Source: Alkalisalibacterium limincola
GTDB taxonomy: Bacteria; Pseudomonadota; Gammaproteobacteria; Xanthomonadales; Xanthomonadaceae
NCBI RefSeq assembly: GCF_008017755.1
Contig: NZ_VRTS01000004.1
Location: 1-64,000 of the forward strand
Length of the DNA: 64,000 nucleotides
Reading direction: 5' to 3'
Shown here: in pieces, positions 58,619 to 64,000 of the stretch
Numbering within the stretch: the first letter of the stretch is position 1
Layout: every line of letters starts with the position of its first letter
Notes under the pieces: model-generated
The model's input: only the letters and a program-made list of their open reading frames with translations
Databases searched by the model: none
What the model was told of the DNA's origin: nothing
Position numbers and translations under genes: made by a program

Positions 58619-60622
58619 ATGACCCAGAACCGCCGCGAGCTCGCCAACGCCATCCGCTTCCTGTCCATGGACGCCGTGGAGGCGGCCAAGTCCGGCCACC
58701 CCGGTGCGCCGATGGGCATGGCCGACATCGCCGAGGTGCTGTGGAACGACTTCCTCCGGCACAACCCGGGCGACCCGACCTGGTTCAACCGCGACCGCTT
58801 CGTGCTTTCGAACGGCCACGGCTCGATGCTGCTTTACTCGCTGCTGCACCTGTCGGGCTACGACCTGCCGATCGAGGAGTTGAAGAACTTCCGCCAGCTG
58901 CATTCGCGCACGGCCGGACACCCCGAGTACGGCCACACGCCGGGCGTGGAGACCACGACCGGTCCGCTTGGACAGGGTTTCGCCAACGCCGTGGGCATGG
59001 CACTGGCCGAGCGTGTCCTGGCGCAGCGCTTCAACCGCCCCGAGCACGAGGTCATCGACCACAACACCTATGTCTTCCTGGGTGATGGCTGCCTGATGGA
59101 GGGCATCTCGCACGAGGTCGCCTCGCTGGCGGGCACCTGGAAGCTCGGCAAACTGATCGCGTTCTGGGACGACAACCGCATCTCGATCGACGGCGACGTG
59201 CAGGGCTGGTTCACCGATGACACCGCGGCGCGCTTCGAGGCCTACGGCTGGCGGGTGATCCGCGGCGTGGACGGGCACGATCCCGAGGCGGTGGCGGCTG
59301 CGATCCGTGCCGCCCAGGACGACGTCGGCGCGCCCACGCTGATCTGCTGCCGCACGACGATCGGGTTCGGTGCCCCGAACAAGCAGGGCAGCGAATCCAC
59401 GCATGGCGCACCGCTGGGCAAGGACGAGATCGCCGCCGCGCGCGAACACCTGGGCTGGGCGCACGCGCCGTTCGAGGTGCCCGAGGAGGTCTACGCCGGC
59501 TGGCGTGCCGGGGGTGCTGGTACCGCGCGGCAGGCGCAGTGGGAGCAGGCGCTGGACAAGTATGCCGACCAGTACCCGGCGGAAGCGGCCGAGCTCAGGC
59601 GCCGCATGGCGGGCAGCCTTCCGGAAGACTTCCAGGAGCAGGCCCAGGCCTACATCGAACGCCTGCAGGCGGAGGGACCGACCGTGGCCTCGCGCAAGGC
59701 CTCGCAGATGGCGCTCGACGCATTCGGTCCGCTGCTGCCCGAACTCATCGGTGGCTCGGCCGACCTGGCGCATTCCAACCTGACGCTGTGGAAGGGCTCC
59801 ACGTCGGTGACCGACGTCGAGGCGCGCAATGCGAATTACATCCACTACGGCGTGCGCGAGTTCGGCATGAGCGCGATCAGCAATGGCGTCGCGCTGCACG
59901 GGGGCTTCGTGCCCTATGACGCCACCTTCTTGGTGTTCTCGGATTACTCGCGCAATGCGTTGCGCATGTCGGCACTGATTCCCACGCATACGATCCACGT
60001 GTTCACCCACGATTCGATCGGCCTGGGCGAGGACGGCCCGACCCACCAGCCGGTCGAGCATCTGGCCAGCCTGCGCCACATCCCCAACAACGAGGTCTGG
60101 CGGCCGTGCGATGCGGTGGAATCGGCGGTGGCATGGAAGGTCGCGATCGAGCGTCGCGACGGGCCCAGCTGCCTGGTGTTCAGCCGGCAGAACCTGGCCC
60201 ACCAGGCGCGCGGCGCCGAGCAGCTGCAGGCCATCACCCGCGGCGGCTACGTGCTGTCCGACCCGGAGGGCGGTGCCTTCGACGTGATCCTGATCGCAAC
60301 CGGATCCGAGGTCGCGTTGGCGACACAGGCGGTCGGTCGGCTGGCCGATGCGGGAATCAAGGCGCGCGTGGTCTCGATGCCGTCGGCCGAGGTCTTCGAC
60401 CGGCAGGATGCGGGCTGGCGTGAGTCCGTGTTGCCGTCCTCCTGCCGCGCCCGCGTGGCGATCGAGGCCGGCGTCACCGACTACTGGCGCAAGTACGTCG
60501 GCCTCGATGGCCGCGTGGTCGGCATCGACAGCTTCGGCGCCTCGGCGCCGGCGGCAGCGCTGTTCGAGCATTTCGGAATCACGGTCGACGCCGTCGTGGA
60601 CGCGGCCCGGTCCCTGGCCTGA
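58619..60622 (+). CDS. tkt: Transketolase
   Basis: Thiamine-diphosphate enzyme moving two-carbon units in the pentose phosphate pathway. The 667 residues match E. coli TktA (663). Features: [18 protein letters not shown] near the start, the ThDP motif [13 protein letters not shown] to [12 protein letters not shown], the pyrimidine domain with [16 protein letters not shown] and [17 protein letters not shown], and the C-terminal domain. ATG 58619 matches the family; the upstream open frame is not conserved. Confidence 0.97.
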   Translation: MTQNRRELANAIRFLSMDAVEAAKSGHPGAPMGMADIAEVLWNDFLRHNPGDPTWFNRDRFVLSNGHGSMLLYSLLHLSGYDLPIEELKNFRQLHSRTAGHPEYGHTPGVETTTGPLGQGFANAVGMALAERVLAQRFNRPEHEVIDHNTYVFLGDGCLMEGISHEVASLAGTWKLGKLIAFWDDNRISIDGDVQGWFTDDTAARFEAYGWRVIRGVDGHDPEAVAAAIRAAQDDVGAPTLICCRTTIGFGAPNKQGSESTHGAPLGKDEIAAAREHLGWAHAPFEVPEEVYAGWRAGGAGTARQAQWEQALDKYADQYPAEAAELRRRMAGSLPEDFQEQAQAYIERLQAEGPTVASRKASQMALDAFGPLLPELIGGSADLAHSNLTLWKGSTSVTDVEARNANYIHYGVREFGMSAISNGVALHGGFVPYDATFLVFSDYSRNALRMSALIPTHTIHVFTHDSIGLGEDGPTHQPVEHLASLRHIPNNEVWRPCDAVESAVAWKVAIERRDGPSCLVFSRQNLAHQARGAEQLQAITRGGYVLSDPEGGAFDVILIATGSEVALATQAVGRLADAGIKARVVSMPSAEVFDRQDAGWRESVLPSSCRARVAIEAGVTDYWRKYVGLDGRVVGIDSFGASAPAAALFEHFGITVDAVVDAARSLA

Positions 60623-60655
60623 CCTTCCATCCCCGGTTCGGCGCTGTGCGATGGC

Positions 60656-62613
60656 TCAGCGCTGGGTTTCCTGCAGTGCCAGGGCCAGCAGGCGCGCGCT
60701 TATCCGTTCACGCGTGCCGGAGGGGGTGGCCAGGTCCATGCGCTCGAGCGCTTCGGTGTCTGCATCCGCGTCCGGTCGTGATCGCAGGGCCGCGATCACG
60801 GTGCCCAGCATGCCCGTGGTGGTGGCGGTTCGCTTCTTGAGCCAGCCGAGGGCCCGCACCAGGCGTTGTTCGACTTCGGTGAAGTCGCTTCCCATCGGGT
60901 AATCGGGCAACTGTTGGGGATTGCGGAAGGGGGCAAGTCGACGAGCGAGCGTTTCGGGCCGGTTCTGTGACCAGGCGTCCGGGGGGTGGAAGTCGGTGGA
61001 CAGCTTGCCGGCGGTCATGGCCTTGGCCATCAGCTCGTCCTGGAACCGGGCATCGGTGATCGCCAACATCGCCTTGATGCAATCCTCGTCGCTGCGCCCA
61101 CGCAGGTCGGCCACACCGTATTCGGTCACGACGATGTCGCGCAGGTGGCGCGGGATCGTCGTGTGCCCGTAGTCCCACAGGATGTTCGAACGGACCCGTC
61201 CGCCGCTATCCCGGGTGGAGCGCAGCATCAGGACGGAGCGGCCGTCGTCGAGGGCGTGGGCCATGGCCACGAAGTTGTATTGACCGCCGACGCCGGACAC
61301 GACCGTGCCGTCGTCAAGCGCATCGGAAGTGGCGGCACCCAGCGTGGTCATCATCATCGCGGTGTTGAAGAAGCGGGCATCCCGCCGCTGCAGCTTCTCC
61401 AGCGTCTCCGAACCCCCGTAGAACTCGTTGATGCGCGAAACCCGGGTCATCCCGATGGAATTGCGCAGCGCGTCGGGCAATTCGCGAAGCCAGCAGTAGA
61501 AATCCACAGATCCCAGGAAGAATGCGGCCTGTAGGATGTTCCCCTCGCGCCGCAGATGCTCCTTGTCGCCGACGCTCGTTGTCCCGGCCGCATCGCGCTC
61601 CATCAGCGCCACGTCGTCGAAGACCGGCCGCGTGATGACACCGGCCTGGACCAGGTGCTGGAATCCGTCGGTGATCATTTCGCTGGCCCCGAACAGGCCT
61701 TGTTCAAAAGGTCCGGTGCCTCCCCAGCGCTTGCAGATCTCGCCGCAGGGAACGCCGGCATCGATCGCCGCCAGTGCCTGCAGGTAGGCACGATTGTCTT
61801 CATGGCGCAGCGCCAGGGCACGGCACAGCCCATCGGAGAGGGCACCGATGCCGATCTGGAGCGTGCCGCCATCGCGTACCAGGCGGCTTGCGTGCAACCC
61901 GATGGCATAGTCGGTGTCGCCGACTGGCTTGCGGGGCATGGCGAACAGGCGGGGCGCAGGGGCCTCGACCGACTCCACCCGGTCGAAGAACTTCCTTGGC
62001 ACCGCCGCCTCACCTCCCAGCCATGGCAGGTCGGGGTGGATGATCCCCACGGTGCAGGGCCGCGGCTTGCCAAGCGTTCGACTTCGTCGAGCAGGTCAAG
62101 CGTCACGTCCGGGTTGCAGCTCAGGCTCAGGCGGTCGTCGTTGGCAGACTGGGCCACCCACTGCAGCACGACGTTGACCCCACGCTCGACCACCGCGCGG
62201 GCCACATGCGTGTAGTTCAGGCTCACATAATGACGCTGCGCCAACTCCGAGCGCAGCAGCAGCCCGGACTGCAGGTAGAACTCCTCGATCTTTATATTGG
62301 ACGGCAGCTTGCCCTTGCGCTGAGCGTCGACATGCAGGAGCCGTTCGAAATCATCGCCGTACAGCCTTGAGACGAACGGATCCATGAATCGCCGCTCCAT
62401 GTCGCTGTTCGGCGAGGGCGGAGTCAGCGACAGTGCGGTCAGCAGGTGCAGCGACAGCGATGCGTCGTTCGCAACGCGCCGGTAGAGCGCATTGATGACG
62501 TGGTGCGGTTTGCCCAGCCCCAGTGGAGCCGCGAGGATCACGTGCGGGCCGGTGCGCTCGAGGATCCAGTCGACCAGCGCTTCGAGCTTGGCAGCAGACG
62601 CGGATTCAGTCAT
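60656..62613 (-). CDS. Acetyl-CoA hydrolase/transferase family protein (frameshift)
   Basis: Coenzyme A transferase-type enzyme acting on acetyl-CoA or another short acyl-CoA. About 652 residues when repaired. The N-terminal frame (MTESASAAKLEALVDWIL, then AAPLGLGKPHHVINALYRR) breaks near 62085 where one base, probably C, is missing; the second frame continues with VGIIHPDLPWLGG, GIGALSDGLCRALAL and the C-terminal half with TALGAATSDALDDG-like and GVGGQYNFVAMAHAL segments typical of the family's C-terminal domain. Acyl specificity unknown. The ATG has no ribosome site but TATAGT ends six bases before it. Convergent with tkt. Confidence 0.85.
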
Positions 62614-62619
62614 GGGCCA

Positions 62620-62625
62620 ACTATA
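62620..62625 (-). promoter_or_regulatory. -10 element placed for leaderless transcription of the acetyl-CoA hydrolase gene
   Basis: TATAGT on the minus strand, exactly six bases before the ATG at 62613; no Shine-Dalgarno sequence. The -35 region is weak. Confidence 0.48.
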
Positions 62626-62701
62626 TCGGCTCATCCGTGAAGCCATACCGAAGCACCAGTGCGGCGCCGGGAGGGAACGGGTCGTGCCCTCCGCGCGGTG
62701 G

Positions 62702-63313
62702 CTAGAAACGCCAGCCCAACGTCAGCGCGTAGACCATCGGATCCACGTGGGCCTTGCCGACATTCGCGCCGTCGACGCTGACATCGACCGAAATGTCGAT
62801 GTAGCGCGCCTCCAGCACCAGCTCCATCGCCTCGCCCAGTCGGAACGCCAGCCCGGCTTGGCCGGCGAGTCCCCAGCTGTTCCCGAGCTTCACGTCGGCT
62901 CCGGCGACCGGTCCACGGGTGGACTCGCTCCAGGTGCGCGTGTAGTTGAGACCGGCGCCGATGAAGGGCGACACCGGCGCCGACGGGGCGAAGCGGTACT
63001 GCAGGCCGAGCGTCGGCGGAAGGTGCTTGAAGTCCACCGCCTCGACGCCGTTGAGACTGACGGTGTGCTTGAACGGCGAGGCGGCCAGAAGCTCGACGGC
63101 CCAGTTGTCGCTCAGTTGGCGACCCAGGACCAGTCCAAGCTGCGTATTGGCGTCGATGGTCGTGGCCAGGGCACCACCAGCGAGGCTGCCATTGTCCGAC
63201 TTCGGGTCGACGTGGGCGGCGCCCAGTCGCACGAACCACTCATCGGCGAACGCGGGTGCGCTCAGGCCCAGGGCGAGGGCGGTGAGGATGAGGTTGCGGG
63301 GGAAGTGGTGCAT
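62702..63313 (-). CDS. ompW: OmpW family outer membrane protein
   Basis: An eight-stranded beta-barrel of the outer membrane, thought to pass small hydrophobic molecules. The 203-residue precursor has a signal peptide ending APAFA, then EWFVRLGAAHVDPKSDNG, the strand pairs typical of OmpW (LPPTLGLQYRF, ISPFIGAGLNYT-like), and a C-terminal phenylalanine (LGWRF) required for barrel assembly. The start at 63313 follows AAGGACC. An FNR/ANR-like box lies about 60 bases upstream. Confidence 0.9.
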   Translation of the reverse strand: MHHFPRNLILTALALGLSAPAFADEWFVRLGAAHVDPKSDNGSLAGGALATTIDANTQLGLVLGRQLSDNWAVELLAASPFKHTVSLNGVEAVDFKHLPPTLGLQYRFAPSAPVSPFIGAGLNYTRTWSESTRGPVAGADVKLGNSWGLAGQAGLAFRLGEAMELVLEARYIDISVDVSVDGANVGKAHVDPMVYALTLGWRF

Positions 63314-63373
63314 CTTGCGGTCCTTGGGTGGTTGGGATGCGCGCAAGTCTGCGCCGACCGCACGTCGGTCGGA

Positions 63374-63387
63374 TTGAGGATGATCAA
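63374..63387 (-). promoter_or_regulatory. FNR/ANR-like box upstream of ompW
   Basis: On the minus strand TTGAT-CATC-CTCAA, one mismatch from TTGATNNNNATCAA. It lies 61-74 bases before the ompW ATG, a plausible activator position. OmpW is under FNR-type oxygen control in other gammaproteobacteria, as I recall. Confidence 0.45.
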
Positions 63388-63420
63388 GTGGAGAGGACGC
63401 GGCGTCGCGGGTGGTACCGG

Positions 63421-63852
63421 TCAGCGACCGGACCGGGGGCGGAACAGGTCCGACGCCAGCATGCCCGCGATCATCGCCGGGACGAACCACAGGCTTTCAG
63501 CTGCGATGCGCCCCAGTCCCGCCACGGCCGGGCCCGGGCAATAGCCGGCCAGTCCCCAGCCCATGCCGAACAGCGCGGCACCCAGCAGCAGGGGAAGGGT
63601 GATGGTGTCCTTCTCGGGCAGCTGCAGTGCCTCGGCCAGCACCGGGCTGCCGCGCCGCCTGACCCAGGCATAGCCGGGCACGGCGACTGCCAGTGCGCCC
63701 GCCATCACCAGGCCGAGGCTCGGGTCCCAGCTGCCGAAGACGTCGAGGAAGTTCAGAACCTTTTCCGGCTGGGTCATCCGTGCCACCGCCAGGCCCAGGC
63801 CGAAGACGAGTCCACTGACAAACGCCGCGAGCGGAATGAGTGCCCGGTTCAT
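63421..63852 (-). CDS. YeeE/YedE family protein, DUF6691 type
   Basis: A 143-residue membrane protein with four helices and the motif GYCPGPAVAGLG, the second-half signature of the YeeE/YedE sulfur-transport family, which moves thiosulfate or related sulfur compounds. It is a half-size unit that pairs with the adjacent upstream YeeE/YedE half (one base between the stop and this ATG). Together they probably form one transporter; such pairs often accompany sulfide- or persulfide-response genes. Confidence 0.85.
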   Translation of the reverse strand: MNRALIPLAAFVSGLVFGLGLAVARMTQPEKVLNFLDVFGSWDPSLGLVMAGALAVAVPGYAWVRRRGSPVLAEALQLPEKDTITLPLLLGAALFGMGWGLAGYCPGPAVAGLGRIAAESLWFVPAMIAGMLASDLFRPRSGR

Positions 63853-63853
63853 C

Positions 63854-64000
63854 TCATGCCCCCAGCCCGTGGCGGACCACGGTGACGGTTACCACGCCGA
63901 CGCCCATGAACGTGACCACAGCCACCAGGGAACGCGGGGAGAATCGGGCCAGGCCGCAGATGCCGTGTCCACTGGTGCAGCCCGATCCGACCCGGGTGCC
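63854..64000 (-). CDS. YeeE/YedE family protein, first half (N-terminus beyond window)
   Basis: Only the last 48 residues are visible. They include [21 protein letters not shown], the cysteine-containing signature of the YeeE/YedE family, then a final membrane helix. It is the upstream partner of the DUF6691-type protein and probably part of the same operon. Confidence 0.82.
   Translation of the reverse strand, partial: GTRVGSGCTSGHGICGLARFSPRSLVAVVTFMGVGVVTVTVVRHGLGA

Overview
The window is chromosomal DNA from a GC-rich gammaproteobacterium. Gene content and order (rmlB next to electron-transfer flavoprotein dehydrogenase, pilMNOPQ divergent from PBP1A, gmk-rpoZ-spoT-ridA-recG, H-NS of the short type, tandem DUF4124 proteins) point to the Lysobacteraceae (Xanthomonadaceae), probably a Luteimonas/Lysobacter relative; this assignment is inference. 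It is almost wholly housekeeping sequence with short intergenic gaps. I see no rRNA, tRNA, insertion sequence, phage, CRISPR array or clear island.

Layout. 1-2414: partial rmlB and ETF-ubiquinone oxidoreductase, the latter behind a perfect palindrome on its promoter. 2527-8926: amidase, a four-gene MCE/Mla-type lipid transport operon (permease with fused STAS, ATPase, MCE protein, lipoprotein) and a ThrE-type exporter. 8994-17937: H-NS, proS, two DUF4124 proteins, pssA, a probable holD upstream of rimI, valS, pepQ. 18071-23400: a c-di-GMP patch (CHASE-GGDEF-EAL protein, PilZ protein, DUF1631 protein). 23545-34799: nucleotide and stringent-response genes (CPxCG protein, hemW, rdgB, rph, then yicC, gmk, rpoZ, spoT, ridA, recG, a zinc-ribbon methyltransferase, nucleoside hydrolase). 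34837-43370: MscK-like channel, L31 type B, citrate synthase, an uncharacterised gene, PBP1A. 43631-48571: type IV pilus assembly operon pilMNOPQ. 48693-55613: MoxR-DUF58-DUF4381-VWA-VWA/TPR-BatD operon. 55675-64000: two sodium/proton-coupled amino acid or dicarboxylate symporters, transketolase, acetyl-CoA hydrolase/transferase, OmpW, and two YeeE/YedE-type sulfur transporters (the last one partial).

Two general observations stand out. First, at least nine conserved genes (pssA, the DUF1631 gene, hemW, rpoZ, moxR, batA, batB twice, the DAACS symporter, the acetyl-CoA hydrolase) are broken by a single missing base, nearly always compatible with one base lost from a short G or C run. That uniform direction looks like homopolymer undercalling in the assembly rather than biology, and several apparent gene splits and one apparent rpoZ-spoT fusion follow from it. 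Second, five genes (pssA, spoT, moxR, the CPxCG gene, the acetyl-CoA hydrolase gene) have no Shine-Dalgarno sequence but carry a -10-like hexamer ending 6-7 bases before the ATG, which predicts leaderless transcripts.

I did not find a wholly novel system. The best candidates for new biology are the leaderless set, the palindromic operator at the ETF dehydrogenase, the divergent holD, the linked c-di-GMP genes, and the coupled recG-methyltransferase-nucleoside hydrolase cluster.
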